Assembly: GCA_030544215.1 (NCBI GenBank)
Contig: JARZZO010000013.1
Coordinates: 24,907,229 to 24,971,228 of the forward strand
Direction of reading: 5' to 3'
Origin: Zantedeschia hybrid cultivar
Taxonomy: Eukaryota > Streptophyta > Magnoliopsida > Alismatales > Araceae
Length of the DNA: 64,000 bases
Under the pieces are notes generated by a model, which ran no database searches, had not been told where the DNA came from, and saw only the letters and a program-made list of their open reading frames with translations. The translations under genes were made by a program, and so were the position numbers. Within the stretch, counting starts at the first letter, position 1, and every line of letters begins with the position of its first letter. Positions 10,201 through 22,600 of the stretch are shown piece after piece.

Positions 10201-11380
10201 CATTGATGCTTCTCCTAACAAAATCATAGAGGCCTTAGTCCCATAATGAGGTTATCATATTTCAAACATAGAATATAAATTACCTACATTGTTAAAATAT
10301 CACTCCAGTATTGAATTGGAATTTTAAACAAGGAATTTCAAATGTATTTTATCTTTCATTTGGAACCAAATAATATTCTAGTATATTAACAAAACATAAA
10401 GTTAAATTATCACTCTAGTTTTACATTGGAATTTCAATCGAACACTTAAATATACTTCAAATAAGGCACCATGCATGACGATCCATTACCTCAAATGTAT
10501 TTTGTTTTTCATTTGCAAACACAATAAACTAACTTAAAATTTGATATAATCTTTCCTTCCTCTCCTAATCTCTTTTCTTTCCCTTTCTTGTTTAGTTATT
10601 CTCATGAATTCAATTTATGAATAGCGACCATAAAACCATATATTTTGTTTTTAGGTCCTTGTATGAATTTTAGTTCTTTCATAAAAGTTCTGTCATAAAT
10701 CAATGGATCGGCAAGACTTGATTTTGCAAACTTAGTGCGTGGTCCCGACTGACAACTGCTTACCAAGAGCCACAAATCTCCCCTTTGCCTAAACTAAAAA
10801 CAAAACCACTTCACCCTCAAGTAATCACAAAAAGTCTACTCATGCAATATACCCATTACTGAACTAAACTAATTCTTGCTTCAAAAGGGTTCCATAATAA
10901 GTGTACTTAAATAACATGGCATTCAGTGTTCATCATTTCAAGACAATCATTCTTTCATAAGGATAACATTCATTAAGCAGTTCTTTATGTGGTTCAATTT
11001 TCTCAAGACTTTCCTAAGGATAATATTCGTAACTCATATGTGTATGCCATTTATGGTCACCATAGTCTTAGAATGTAAAAAACATGAGAATTAGCAATTT
11101 TAATCGAGCAAACTTCTGTATATCTTACGAAAAAACACAATCAACCTTATTGGATTATATATTCTAAGCCCACAAAAACCAACGCAAAAACCTACGTAAA
11201 AACTTATGTATATTCTATGCAAAAGCCTAAGCAAAAACTTATGTATAGTCTACTTTTTCGTTTAAATTTTAATCAAACAATCTAATCATTCTAATTTATT
11301 ATAAAAATTAACATCTAAACTAAAGAGCATAATTCCTTGATCTTAGAACTAATTAGAAACTCAAAAACCAAAGGAGCCGA
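10201..11380. repeat. Spacer copy 2 (about 1.18 kb)
   Basis: An uninterrupted copy with GATGCTTCTCCTAAC at the start, ATGGATCGGCAAGACTTG near 10,703 and CTTCACCCTCAAGTAATCA near 10,811. A local reiteration AAAACCTACGTAAAAACTTATGTAT lies near 11,185-11,250. No gene is seen. Confidence 0.8.
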
Positions 11381-12100
11381 AATGTATCACCTTACCTGAA
11401 ATGAGATTCATCAAAGTCCGCGTTACTACAAAGATTTTGTCAAGCTGCCCCTAATTTCATGGCCCCAACTACTTCCTAAAAACAGCAAATCTTGTCTATG
11501 TTAAAGTTAAAAACCAAAGGAGAAAGTATGTATCACCTTACCTGAAAGGAGATTCATAGAAGTCTGAGTTGCTGCTGAGGTATTGTCGAGCTACACCTAA
11601 ATTGATGCCTCCTACATCTTAGGAACTACAAATCTTATGCTAAAGTTAGAAACCAAAGGAGGAGCAGAAATGTAACACCTTACCTGAAAGGAGATTCATC
11701 GAAGAATGATTTGCAGCTATGATATTGTTGAACTGCCCTTAAATTTTATGGCTCCAACTAGAGGTGGCTACAAATCGAGCCAAGTCAAGCTTCAGCTTGC
11801 TCGAGCTCAACTCAATGAAGAAACCTAAGGAAGTCTTTTCCACGTTGAAGTTAGAAACCTAAGGACGACTAAGAATGTATCACCTTACCTAAAAGGATAA
11901 TCTTCAAAGTATAAGTTATTGCTGAGATACTATTGAGCTGCACCTAAATTGATGCCTTCTTCTCACTAGAACTACAAATCTTATATTAAAGTTAGAAATC
12001 AAAGGAGGAGCAGAAATGTATTACCTTACCTAAAAGGAGATTCATTAAAGAATGATTTACCGCAAAGATATTGTTGTGTTGCCCCCAATTTTAATGGCTC
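11381..12100. repeat. Monomer runs with a hAT-A remnant
   Basis: Monomers flank a 55-bp left-end remnant of hAT-A at 11759-11813 (TAGAGGTGGCTACAAATCG). The target site GCTCCAAC precedes it at 11751-11758, but no right end follows. Confidence 0.75.
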
Positions 12101-12128
12101 ATGAGTAGCTCGGCTCATGGCCATCCTA
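12100..12128. mobile_element. hAT-A right-end remnant
   Basis: Only the last ~29 bp (GAGTAGCTCGGCTCATGGCCATCCTA) remain, followed by the right target site GCTCCAAC. It may be an internal-deletion or abortive-gap-repair product. Confidence 0.6.
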
Positions 12129-13190
12129 GCTCCAACTATTTATTAAAAACTGCAAATGTAATTTATGTTAAAGTTAGAAACAAATGGAGGAGCAAGAATA
12201 TATCATCTTACCATAATGAAAATTCACTGAAGTCTAAGTTGTTATTGAGATATTGTCGAGCTTCCCCCAATTTGATGCTTTCTATTCGTTAGGAACTACA
12301 AATCTTATGTTATAGTTAGAAACCAAAGGAGGAGAAGGAATGTATCACCTAACATAAAAGGGCATTCATCGAAGTCTGAGTTACTAAAAAGATATTGTCG
12401 AGCTAGCACCATTTTGAAGCATCCTTCTCACTAAGAACTACAAATCTTATGTTAATGTTAGAAACCAAAGAATAAGTAAGAATTTATTACCTTGCCTAAA
12501 AGGAGATTCATCGAAATCCAAATTGTTGCGAAGATATTGTTGAGCTACCCCAATTTGATGCCTCCAACTACTTACTAAAAACTGCAAATCTTATCTATGT
12601 TAAAGATGAAAATCAAAGGAAAAAAGGAATGTATCACCCTACCTGAAAGGAGATGCATCCAAGTTCAAGTTGCTATAGAGATAGTGTCAAACCACCCACA
12701 ATTTGATGCCTTCTATTTACTATGAACTACAAATCTTATAATAGAGTTAGAAATTGATAGAGGAACATGAATGTGTCACCTTACCAAAAAAGAGATTCAT
12801 CTAACTCCGAACTGCTGCTAACATATTACCGAGCCACCCCCAATTTAATGCCTCTAGCTATCTACTAAAAATTACAAATCTTATTTATGTTAACGATAGA
12901 AAACAAAGGAGGAGGAATGTATCACCTTACCTAAAAGGAGATTCATCGAATCAAGTTGTTGCTGAGATATTTTCTAATTGCCCCCTATTTGATGCCTTCT
13001 ACTTACTATGAACTACAAATCTTATGTTAAAGTTAGAAACTAAAGGAGGAGCATGAATGCATCACCTTACCTAAAAAGTGATTCATCAAAGTCCAAGCTA
13101 TTGCTAAGATATTGTCGAGTTGTCATCGATTTAACGCCTCCAACTATATGCTAAGAAATGCAAATCTTATCTATGTTAAAGTTAGAAACA
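12129..13190. repeat. Monomer run, about seven units
   Basis: Alternating short and long monomers. The run begins with ACTATTTATTAAAAACTGC and is unusually similar to the run at 33227-34285, including AAATGTAATTTATGTTAAAG and the order of variants. Confidence 0.8.
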
Positions 13191-14395
13191 TCGATGCTTC
13201 TTCATAAACAAAACCATAGAGGGCTTAGTCCCAAAATGAGGCTACTATAGTCTAAACATAGAATATCAATTACCTACATTGTTAAACTATCACTCGAGTC
13301 TTGTATTAGAATCTTCATCATCGAGTTACTCAGATCTCAAATAAGGCACTTTGCATAATATTTATTTTTCATTTGGAACTAGATAATATTATATTATATT
13401 ACCAAAACAAAAAGTTAAACTATCACTCTAATTTTACACGAGAATTTCAATCAAACACTTAACTAAACTTTAAATAAGCACTTGGCATGATGGTCAATTA
13501 CCTCAAATGTATTTTTTTTTCATTTTAAGCACACTAAAACTAACTTAAACATTCATCTAGACACGCTCATAAATTCAACTTCTCGATCAGCCATCGTAAA
13601 ATCATATATATCGCTTTTAGGTCATTATATGAATTTTAGTTGCCTTAATACATATTTTAGTTTCCTTAATACATATTTATTTATTTCAATCATGATATTA
13701 CTTAGTTAACACAAACTTAAGACTACACTGACTATGCTCCGTCATTCGTGCCATATTTTCTTATAAGACCTCCTAGGACGATAAATAAAAAAACACAGAC
13801 AAGAGTGAACTAATGTGGTAAAAGTTTTATTATAAATCAATCTTGCCAACAAGAATTGATGTTCAAACTTAATGTACGGTCCCGAGCGGCAACTATTTAC
13901 CAAGAACCATAAATCTCCTCTTTACTTAAAACCAGAAACACTAGTGCTTCACCCTCAAGAAATTGAAGATTCTAGTCAAAAATTGTGCCCAATACTGTGA
14001 ACTAAACTAATTATGACTGCAAAAGGGTTCCATAATAACACGAGACCAATGTTCAACATTTCAAGGCAATCATTCTTTCATAATGATAACATTTATTAAG
14101 CAATTCTTTATGTGGCTTAATTTTCTTAGGACTTTCTCTACATCTTGTTGATTCTTAACTCGTATGCGTACGCCACTTATCATCACCATAGTCTTAGAAT
14201 CTAAAGACATGAGAATTACAATTTAATTTGGTAAACTTATGTATTATATATTCCAACCCATAATATAAATTCTTTATATTGTTAAACTATCAGTCTACTT
14301 TTTGTTTAAATTTTAATCAAACAATCTAATCATTCTAGTTTATTATAAAAATTAGCATCTAAATTGATAAGAAGATAATTCATTGATCTTATACC
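13191..14395. repeat. Spacer copy 3 (about 1.2 kb)
   Basis: It carries all the spacer landmarks and shares derived variants with spacer copy 5, for example CATAATAACACGAGACCAATG and ACTATTTACCAAGAACC. Confidence 0.8.
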
Positions 14396-14768
14396 TAATT
14401 AGAAACCAAAGAAGCAGGAATGTATTACCTTACCTAAAAGAAGATTCGTAAAGTCTGAGTTGCTGCTGAGATATAGTTGAGTTGCCCTCGATTTGATGCA
14501 TCTAACTACTTACTAAAACCAGCAAATCTTTTCTATGTTAAAGTTAGAAACGTAACTAGGAGTAAGAAGGTATCACCTTACCTGAAAGGAGATTCTTCGA
14601 AGTTTGAGTTGCTGCTGAGATATTGTCGAGCTGCCTCCAAATTGATGCCGCCTACATACTAGGAACTAGAAATCTTATGTTAAAGTTAGAAACCAAATGA
14701 GGACATTCATCAAAGAATGATTTGCTGTTGAGATATTATCGAGTTGCCCGTAATTTGATGACTCCAGC
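14396..14768. repeat. Monomer run
   Basis: Two to three monomers end in a variant target site ACTCCAGC at 14761-14768, immediately before hAT-A copy 5. Confidence 0.75.
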
Positions 14769-16390
14769 TAGGGGTGGATACAAATCGAGCCGAATCGAAT
14801 TTCAGCTTACTGGAGCTCGACTAAACCAAGATTATTCAAGATCATGCTTGAGCCCAGCCTACCCCGAGCTCATTTTGTGGCCTAGCTCAGCTCGCCAGGA
14901 AAGGAACTCATCTTGAGCTCAGCTCATTAGAACAATTTTAAGTTAACTCAACCAATAAATTGAGTTCACCTAGTTAGAAACAGTTGAATCACTGTGCTTG
15001 GGAAGGTACAATAGAGAGAGGCTTGAGATATAAAGAGAAAGTGAGGTGAAGTTTTTGTAAAGTAATTGACATCGGACTAAAGGTGCAATTGTAAATCCCA
15101 CCTGCGGGTAAAGGGGAGTTGGGTGGAGGGTCGCCAGCATGCTCATGTCAGCATGGACCTATACGTCATCAACCCATTCGAGATCGTGCTTGAGGCGAAC
15201 CTACCCCGAGCTCATTTTGTAGGCTCGAGTTCGACTCGCAAGGAAAGGAACTCATCTCAAGCTCAGCTTGTTAAAACAATTTTAACTTAACTCAACTAAT
15301 AAATTGAGCTCACCTAGCCAGAGATACTTGAATCACTGAGCTTAGGAAGGTACAGTAGAGAGAGGCTTGAGATTTAAACATAAAGTGGGGTGAAGTTTTT
15401 GTAAAGTAATTGATTTCATACTAAAATCGCAACTGTGAATCCCACTTGGGGGTGGGGATGGAGTTGGGTAGAGGGTCGCCAACATGCTCACGTCAAGATG
15501 GACCCACCTGTCATTAATCCATTCAAGGTGGACTTGGAGCCTTAAAGATCCACTGCCGTAAACTTCATCTTCTCCTTCGGGCTATGGAAGCACATCGTGT
15601 AGCCGAACTGAACCTACTTCCTTCCGATGGGCTCGGCTACCACCACCCATATCCACCACCTAGCGTTGTGCTAGCCCACTAGGCCTCCACATGCTAGTGT
15701 GGTGCAAATAGCACTTCCGCGGCAAGAACATGGTGTTGCATGTGCCTGTATGCCACGATCTCCCGCAGCGTACAAGGCTCTTGAGTTTCGCAATCGGCGT
15801 GGTCGGTTAGGAATTGGTGGCAGACGACCAAGTAGCAACAAGGCCTAGACATGGTGAGAACAACCTTGGCCTTGTATGAGGCCCACTAGAAGCCCTCGTC
15901 GCCTCAGTACACCTCCAGTTTGTTGACATTGGAGAACCTTGTTACCCTCTCTCTCCCCCGTCCCCCCACCAATTCACCAGAGGTGTAGAGAGCTTTTGAC
16001 AGGCGATAATGATAGGACCTTCATAGTAGGTGTACTTAGGAGTTCCTCCCATGCTCGCATTAGGAACCTGGAGTTTCGGAGGTTTAGTTCAAATCGGGAG
16101 CCTTATTATTTTATCGTTACTCAAAATAATCCTATTCAAAACTTTTGTAAACATTTAGTAGGTTGGGCCTGTAAGGTGGTGTTGGTATGGTGGGCTTATG
16201 AGGGTTGGTTTTCCTTTGGTTGTAGAAGTATGACATAAAATATATAAATTAATTAAATATTTTTACCTCAAGCAAGCTCTCGAGCTAGTTGAGCCAAGCT
16301 GCGTCAAGCTCGAGCTTGGCTTGTCTGATCTCAGACTAGCCTAAATTACAACTCGGGCTTGGTTTGATTGATTAAATTAACTGAGTCGAG
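14769..16390 (-). mobile_element. hAT-A copy 5, right end missing, internal duplication
   Basis: The left end is TAGGGGTGGATACAAATCG. The CCTACCCCGAGCTCATTTTGT segment and about 350 bp after it are present twice (from about 14,855 and 15,200). The element stops at 16390 within the right subterminal region (ACTGAGTCGAG) and joins a short monomer piece, so the right terminus is lost. Confidence 0.75.
15500..15925 (-). pseudogene. Captured Agenet-domain gene fragment in hAT-A5
   Basis: The minus strand shows the EDEGF-type start region near 15,900, then AYKAKVV-like sequence, and the second module's GWWM-like and GE-EVYGSGS-like segments down to about 15,500. All are broken by stops and frameshifts. 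It is assigned by position and by similarity to hAT-A2 and hAT-A6. Confidence 0.55.
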
Positions 16391-17385
16391 TGGATTCATC
16401 GAAGTTTCTTTAAGGCTCTAAGAACATTTTCGAAGAGTCAAAGGACCTTATAGGAGTGAAGGGAAACGCAAGTGTTGACCATGTGTATCCCTACATGTCC
16501 ATACCTGGTCCTTACCCTCTGTGTTATTCGTATCTAGGTATTCTCATAAATTCAACTTCTCGATTTGCCATTATAAAAACTTATATTTCGCTTTTAGGTT
16601 ATTATATGAATTTTAGTTGCCTTAATGTATATTTATTTATTTAAATTATGATATTGCTTAGTAAATACAAACTTAAGAACACAATGGCTCTACTCTTTCA
16701 TTTGTACCCGATTTTCTTATAAGACCGCATACTACGATCAAGAGCCAACAAATGTGATAAGACTTTTATCGTCAATCAATCGATCGGCAAGATTTAGTGT
16801 GCAAACCTAGCGCACAGGTCCCAACCGGCAATTGCTTACCAAGAACTACAAATCGCATCTTTACCTAAAACCAGAAACATTAGTGCTTCACCCTCAAGAG
16901 ATCATAAAGACTCTAGTCAAACAATGTGCCCAGTACTGTGAACTAAACTAATTATGGCTTTAAAAAGGTTCCATAATAAAAGTATTCAAATAACATGAGA
17001 TCTAGCATTCATCATTTCAAGGAAATCATTATTTCATAAAGATAACATTTATTAAGCAGTTCTTTATGTCGTTAAAATTTCCCAGAACTTTCTTTGCATC
17101 TTGTTAATTCTTAACTCGTATCTGTATGCCATTTATCATCACCGTGGTCTTAGGATGTCATGAGAATTACAATTTTAATATGGCAAACTTATGTATATCC
17201 TATGCAAAAATGCAATCTAATTGTATTATATATTCTAAGCCACAACAATAATTCCCTATATTGCTATAAACTATCAATCTATTTTCTTGTTTAAATTTTA
17301 ATCAAACAATCTAAATATTCTAGTTTATTATAAAAATTAACATCTAAATTGATAAAATGATAATTCATTGATCTTCGAAGTAATC
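16391..17385. repeat. Spacer copy 4, 5' part missing
   Basis: It starts with a monomer scrap (GGATTCATCGAAG), then the GGCTCTAAGAACATTTTCG segment otherwise seen only at 1171-1329, then the shared second half of the spacer. Confidence 0.75.
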
Positions 17386-17958
17386 AGAAAACCAAAACCA
17401 AAGGAGAAAAAATGTATCACCTTACTTTAAATGAGATTCATCAAACTTCGAGTTGCTACTGAGATTTTGCCGAACTGCCCCCAATATAATGGCCCCAACT
17501 ACTTCCTAAAAACTACAAATCTTATCTATGTTAATGTTAGAAACCAAAGAAGCAGGAATGTATCATCTTTCCTGAAATGAGATTCATCGAAGTCACGGGT
17601 CTGTTAAGATCATGTTAAGCTGCCCCCAATTTGATGCCTCCAACTACTTGCACCTGCAAATCTTTTCTATGTTAAAGTTAGAAACCTAAGGAGGAGTAAT
17701 ATTGTGTCATCTTACCTTAAAGGATATTCTTCAAACCCTGAGTGCCATTGAAATATTGTCGAGCTAGCCCCAAATTGATGCCTCCTACTTACTAGGAAAT
17801 ACAAATCTTATGTTAAAGTTAGAAACTAAAAGGGGAGCAGAAATGCATCACCCTACCTGAAAGGAGATTCATCTAAGCACCTACCTGAAAGGAGATTCAT
17901 CTAAGCATCATTTGCTACTAAGATATTATCGAGCTGCCCCCAATTTGATGGCTCTAAC
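17386..17958. repeat. Monomer run with a 27-bp micro-duplication
   Basis: About four monomers. CACCTACCTGAAAGGAGATTC or its near-copy is repeated at about 17,850-17,905. The run ends with the target-site variant GCTCTAAC at 17951-17958. Confidence 0.75.
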
Positions 17959-19285
17959 ATGGGTGACCACTAGCTAGGCCGAGCCGAGGTGAGCTTTACC
18001 TCGCTCGAGCTCGACTAGACTAAGATTAATCAAGCTCAAGCCCAAGCCCAAGCCTACCTTAAGCTCTTTTTGTAGGTTCAAGCTCGGCTTGCATAGAGAG
18101 GAACTCAGCTCGAACTCGACTTGAGATCACCTTGTTAAAGCAATTTTAAGTTAACTCAAAACAATAGATTAAGTTTACCCAACCACAAACAGTCAGATCA
18201 TTGAGCTTAAGAAGGTACAGTAGAGGGAGGCATAAGATTTAAATAGAAAGTAAGGTGAAGTTTTTTTAAAGCAACCGATGTCGGACTAAAAAGGCCCAAC
18301 TGCGAATGGCTCGCTAGCGTACTCCCATAGAGATGGACCGACATGTCATCGACCCACTCGAAGTGAGCTTGGAGCTTTAAAGGTCCCCTGCTGCGAACTT
18401 CATCTTCTCTTGAGGGTTAGGGAAGCACACCGTGTCGTAGCCCTTACATCTCTCTATGGGGCTCGGCTACCACCACACTGGTGACCCCGTGCACCATCCA
18501 GCGTTGTGCCAAACTACTAGGCCTCCATGGGCTGGTGCGGCGAAAATGGCTTACCACGACAAGGGGGACAGTGTTGCATGCATCCATACACAACGATCTC
18601 CTGGAGTGGGCAAGACTCCTTAGTGTCACCATCGGCATGGTCGGCTAGGAGATGATTGTAGGCGACAGAGTAGTAGCAAGTCTTGGACATGGTACGAACA
18701 ACCTTGGGCTCGTACGAGTCCCCTTAGAAGCCATCATCGTCCCAGCTCACCTCCACTTCATCGCCATTAGAAAAGCACATTGCCTTCTCTCCCCCTCCCC
18801 CACCTCGCCAGAGGTGTAGAAAGCTTTTGACATGCGATAATGAGGGGACCTTGGTGGTAGCTGCACTAGGGAATTCCTCCCGTACACATGCTAGGAACCT
18901 AGAGTTCTAAAAATTTAGTTCGAGATCGGGAGATTGATTGTTTTATCGCTGCTCATAATAATCTTGTTCAAAACTTATGTAAATGTTTAGTTGGCCAGGG
19001 GCCTATGAGGCGGTGTTGGTATGGCGGGCTTGTAAAAAGTTGGTTTACCTTTAGCTATGGAAGTTTGAGAAAGAATATACAAATGAATTAAATATTTTTA
19101 CTTCGACCAACTCACGAGCCTGCTGAGCCGAATTGGGTCAAGCTCGAGCTTGGCTCATTTGATCAAACGAGCCTAAATTAGAGCTCGAGCTTGGTTAGAT
19201 TGATTAAGTGAGCCGACCTGAGCCGAGCCTACTCAAGCCGAGCTCGAATAGCTCACGAGTGGCTCAACTAGTGGCCACCCTTATA
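17959..19285 (-). mobile_element. hAT-A copy 6 with perfect TSD GCTCTAAC
   Basis: The left end is ATGGGTGACCACTAGC and the right end GTGGCCACCCTTATA. GCTCTAAC is present on both sides (17951-17958 and 19286-19293). This differs from the GCTCCAAC of other copies by one base, yet the two copies are identical to each other. Confidence 0.8.
18350..18780 (-). pseudogene. Captured Agenet-domain gene fragment in hAT-A6 (best-preserved start)
   Basis: Reading down from an ATG at 18780 gives MCFSNGDEVEVSWDDDGF, a stop, then PKVVRTMSKTCYYSVAYN, LLADHADGD, PLQEIVVYG and PPCRG, all in one frame. This matches a complete first Agenet domain: a Gly-Asp-x-Val-Glu-Val start, a Phe-x-Gly-Ala-Trp core that is mutated to stop-Gly-Asp-Ser here, and a Leu-x-Glu-x-Val exit leading to Pro-Pro. 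Further on, PFSPHQPMEA and, in shifted frames, HGVLP, EDEVRSRGPLKLQAH and FEWVDD match a second Agenet domain. One stop in domain 1, two stops after MEA and frameshifts make it a pseudogene. The host source gene is not in the window. Confidence 0.75.
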
Positions 19286-19293
19286 GCTCTAAC

Positions 19294-19809
19294 TACTAAT
19301 TAAAAATTGCAAAAGTTGTCTATGTTTAAAAATTGCAAAAGTGCTAGTGGCCCAACTGCTCCCAATTTAATGGCCCCAACTACTTCCCAGGAACAGCAAA
19401 TCTTATCTATGTTAAAGTTAAAAACAAAAGGAGAAGGAATGTATCACTTTACCTACAAGGAGATTCATTGAAGTCTGAGTTGTTGCTGAGATATTGTCGA
19501 GCTGCCCCGAGTCGATGCCTCTAACTACATACTACCTACAAATCTTTTCCATGTTAAAGTTGGAAACCTAAGAATGAGTAAGAATGTATCGTCTTACCTA
19601 AAAGGAGATTCTTCAAAGTCTGAGTTGCTGCTAAGATACTGTTGAGTTGTCCCCAAACTGATGCCTCCTATTTAAAACTATAAATCTTATGTTAAAGGTA
19701 GAAACCAAAGGAGGAGTAAAAATGCATCGCCTTACCTAAGAGGAGATTCACCAAAGAACGACTTGTTGCTAAGATATTATTGAGTTGCCTCCAATTTGAT
19801 GGCTCCAAC
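19294..19809. repeat. Monomer run ending in TSD GCTCCAAC
   Basis: Three to four monomers. GCTCCAAC at 19802-19809 is the left target site of hAT-A copy 7, whose right copy is at 33219-33226. Confidence 0.75.
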
Positions 19810-19880
19810 TAAGGAAGGCCACGAGCTGAGCACAATCGAGCTTTAACTCGCTCATGCTTGACTCAACCAAGATTATTCGA
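19810..19880. mobile_element. hAT-A copy 7, left end
   Basis: TAAGGAAGGCCACGAGC through CCAAGATTATTCGA. It is then interrupted by gypsy sequence, and the rest of the element resumes at about 31867. Confidence 0.7.
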
Positions 19881-20400
19881 GGGGAATGAGATCCAGGGGT
19901 TTGTTAGGCTTGTAATCATACACAACTTCAAAGGGGCTCATCCCAGTGGTCCTATTGATTGAACTGTTATAGGCGAACTCAGCTCGAGGTAAGATCGAAT
20001 TCCATATCCCGGTGTGCTCTCCTACTAAGCATCTCAAAAGGTTCCTAAGCTTCTACTGACCACCCCAATTTGGCCATTAGTTTGAGGGTGGTAGGTCGGT
20101 GTTCTGGCGCGTTTGCTTGGCAGTGGCACAGGTGAGGCACTGGGCCATTAAGCGAGCCACGTCATGCTTCAGGCTTGGCCAATAAAATTGCCTTCAATGA
20201 CTGCAATGGTTTTGTTGTGACCAAAGTGCCCAACCAGGCCACTTGTATGTACCTCCCAAATCGAAAAATTCCAAACATAAGTGCATAGCACACAAAGTTG
20301 TTGACCCCTAAAAAGATATCCATCTTGTAGGAGATACTCACTCAAATCCCTAAAAGGCCCAACTTTAAGCATAATGTAGATCTCTCCAAAATCAAGACAA
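19881..20400 (-). pseudogene. Ty3/gypsy integrase, catalytic core deleted
   Basis: Minus-strand reading in shifting frames gives a zinc-binding-like region (GLVGHFGHNKT, then CLTCATAKQ), immediately followed by TYHPQTNGQ-like sequence and EFAYNSSINRTTGMSPFEVVY. In intact gypsy integrases the segment between the CC pair and HPQTNGQ holds the first catalytic Asp residues. Here it is missing, so an internal deletion of a few hundred bases is inferred. The element is cut at 19881 against hAT-A. This would be the 3' end of pol. Confidence 0.75.
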
Positions 20401-20439
20401 GCTTCAACAACTCCTTGAGTTTATCGAACCCAGTCACCT

Positions 20440-20960
20440 CAACACTTATGACAGAAAGGATACTCGTCGACTGAGGGCGTCTGCTACCCTATTCTCAACT
20501 CCCGCCTTGTGCTTCAACACAAAAGAATATGCCAGCAAAAACTCTACCTATCGACCATACTTAGGATTCAACTTTTTTTGGAATCTGAGGAAGCGGAGTG
20601 CCGCATGATTGGAGTACAAGACAAACACCTGGGGCAACAAGTAATGCCACCAACAGCGAAGAGTCTGAACCACAACATAGAACCCCTTATCATAAGTAGA
20701 ATATCTTAGTTTGGCATCAACCAGCTTCTCACTGAAATACGCCACAGGGTGTCCTTCTTGACTTAACACTCCTCCTATACTTACCCTAGAGGCGTCACAA
20801 AGAGACCTCAAAGACTTTGGAGAAATTAGGGAGTTGAAGTACGGGGCCTGAGTGATTCAATTCTTGACCTCAGTGAAGGCTTTGGAAGCGGCCTTGGTCC
20901 ACTCAAAAGGCTCCTTACAGATGCGATCTGTGATCGAGGCCATCACAGTGATGAATCCCT
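20440..20960 (-). pseudogene. Ty3/gypsy RNase H
   Basis: An open stretch at 20548-20811 reads CDASRVSIGGVLSQEGHPVAY, FSEKLVDAKLRYSTYDKG and then LLPQVFVLYSNHAALRFL. This is the classic gypsy RNase H layout with the Asp of CDAS and the S-N-H motif. It continues to KHKAGVENRVADALSR-like sequence near 20,450. In-frame stops separate it from the reverse transcriptase upstream. Confidence 0.85.
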
Positions 20961-21765
20961 TAATGAATCGCATATAGAAAGATGTTAATCCGTGGAAGCT
21001 CCAAATATCATGGGTGCTCATAGGCTAGGGCCACTCAACAATTACATTGACCTTTTCAGGGTTAACAAAAACTCCCCTATGGGATACTATGAAACCCAAG
21101 AAGGTCATTTGATCAGTAAACAAACCCATGAAGATCTCTCTTCTCAACACCTTGCAGACTTGGTAGAGGTGGCTCAAGTGATCTTCTCTGGTCATTTACA
21201 CCTAATGTAAATGAGAATGTCACCAAAGTAAATAACAACAAAGCAGCCTATGAAGGGTCGCAGGACCTAAGTTATCAACCTCATAAAGGTGTTGGGGGCA
21301 TCAGATAGACCAAAAGGCATAACGTGTCACTTATAAAGACCATCATTAGTCTTAAAAGCCGTCTTCCACTCATCCCCTGGCTGGATCCGGACCTAATTAT
21401 AAGTCAATCTTGTAAAAGATGGTGGCTCCCGCCATCATGTCAAGCATATTATCAAGTAGAGGAAGGTGGTACCTATATTTCACAGTGATCCTATCAATGG
21501 CACAACTATCAGCAAACATCTGCCAAGTATCATCCTTCTTGGGAGTCAAAAGGGCCGGTACAACACAGGGGCTGGTGCTGACTCTCAAAAAGATCTTCCT
21601 GATGAGTTCCTCGACCTTCCTCTGTAATTCTAAGTGCTCGGTGGGATTCAAGCGAGAGTGAGGCAAGTTAGGCAAGGTGGACCTAGAGACGAAATCTATG
21701 GCTTGGTGTATGTCACGCACAAGTGGTAGTTCATCAGAATTATCCTAGGGGAATACATCGTGATA
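20961..21765 (-). pseudogene. Ty3/gypsy reverse transcriptase
   Basis: From 21720 down the frame reads MRDIHQAIDF, LNPTEHLELQ, VEELIRKIFLR, VPALLTPKKD, then MLDMMAGATIFYKIDL. These are the fingers and first palm strand, with the catalytic Asp of KIDL present. Downstream pieces resembling GLYEW-MPFGL-NAP and a -VVYF-DILIY box are readable near 21,200-21,320 but are broken by stops and frameshifts. The spacing and wording resemble the chromovirus-type lineage, but lineage assignment needs an alignment. Confidence 0.85.
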
Positions 21766-22600
21766 CTTATCCAGGATGGCTCTCACTTCCTCAACCTGTA
21801 AGATGGAGTAACTCTCAGATGGCTCACTCATCGCGACAGCCCAAACTGGGGCTCCCTCAGCAACTTCTCCCTCGAATTCACTTGCCTTGATCATGTGAAA
21901 AGACACCCTCGCCTTTGACTTTAAGGCATGTTCTTGGTTGGGTCGGTTGGATAGGGAAGGGCTGAGTGGGCAAGGGCTAGGGTAAGGGTATGGTAGGCGG
22001 CTTCTCTCAAGATGGGACCTCTCCTTTGGTAAGGGTCTTAGGTGGGGAGAGATGCAAGAGAATCTTCCTACCATCGTGCTTGAAGACATAGATGTTGGTC
22101 CTGCCAAGCAGGGTGGCGCCTTCATTATAAATCTATGGCCTACCCAAGATGATGCTTTCTACCTCTATAGGAAGGACGTCACACCAAATCGGCCTCCAAT
22201 AGGATTGAAACTGAAGGGGTACCAGACAACGAGTCCTGATGGGTATGGATGAGGCATTAATCTACAAGACTTCGTAAGGCTCAAGGTCAATCTCAGGCTC
22301 TAACCCATATTGGAGACGAGAGACACAATCAGTGGAAATTGTGTTGATACAACTCCCACTATCAATTATGATTAGTCGGCTATCCTGGTGTAGATGTGGA
22401 GGATGGAGGTTCGACGCCAATCATCCTCCTTGGCCTGTGTAAGAATGCATCTCACCACACCAAGCCTACTGTCCCCAAGTGAGTCCATAATGTCCTCGAC
22501 TCTGATGTACCCCTTATGCACAGATCCTAGGGTGGTACTATTCTCCTCAAACTCCTCGGCTAGGGATGGGTCAGGTATGTAAAGCAATGACTACGAGAGC
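21766..22600 (-). pseudogene. Ty3/gypsy protease and linker
   Basis: The minus strand reads IIDSGSCINTIS at about 22,345-22,380, with the DSG active-site triad of a retroviral-type aspartic protease intact. A YGLEPEIDLEPYEVL segment and an LGRP box follow. An open stretch at 21745-22125 continues through a Pro/Ser-rich linker to VEEVRAILDKYHDVFP, the usual lead-in to gypsy reverse transcriptase. A stop after VFP and several frameshifts make it inactive. Confidence 0.75.

Noticed and set aside
14396..14916. Plus-strand frames sharing LLLRYCRAA and related motifs, suggesting a protein repeat
   Set aside because: The similarity is simply that of the DNA monomers. The frames do not join and no start or domain is conserved.
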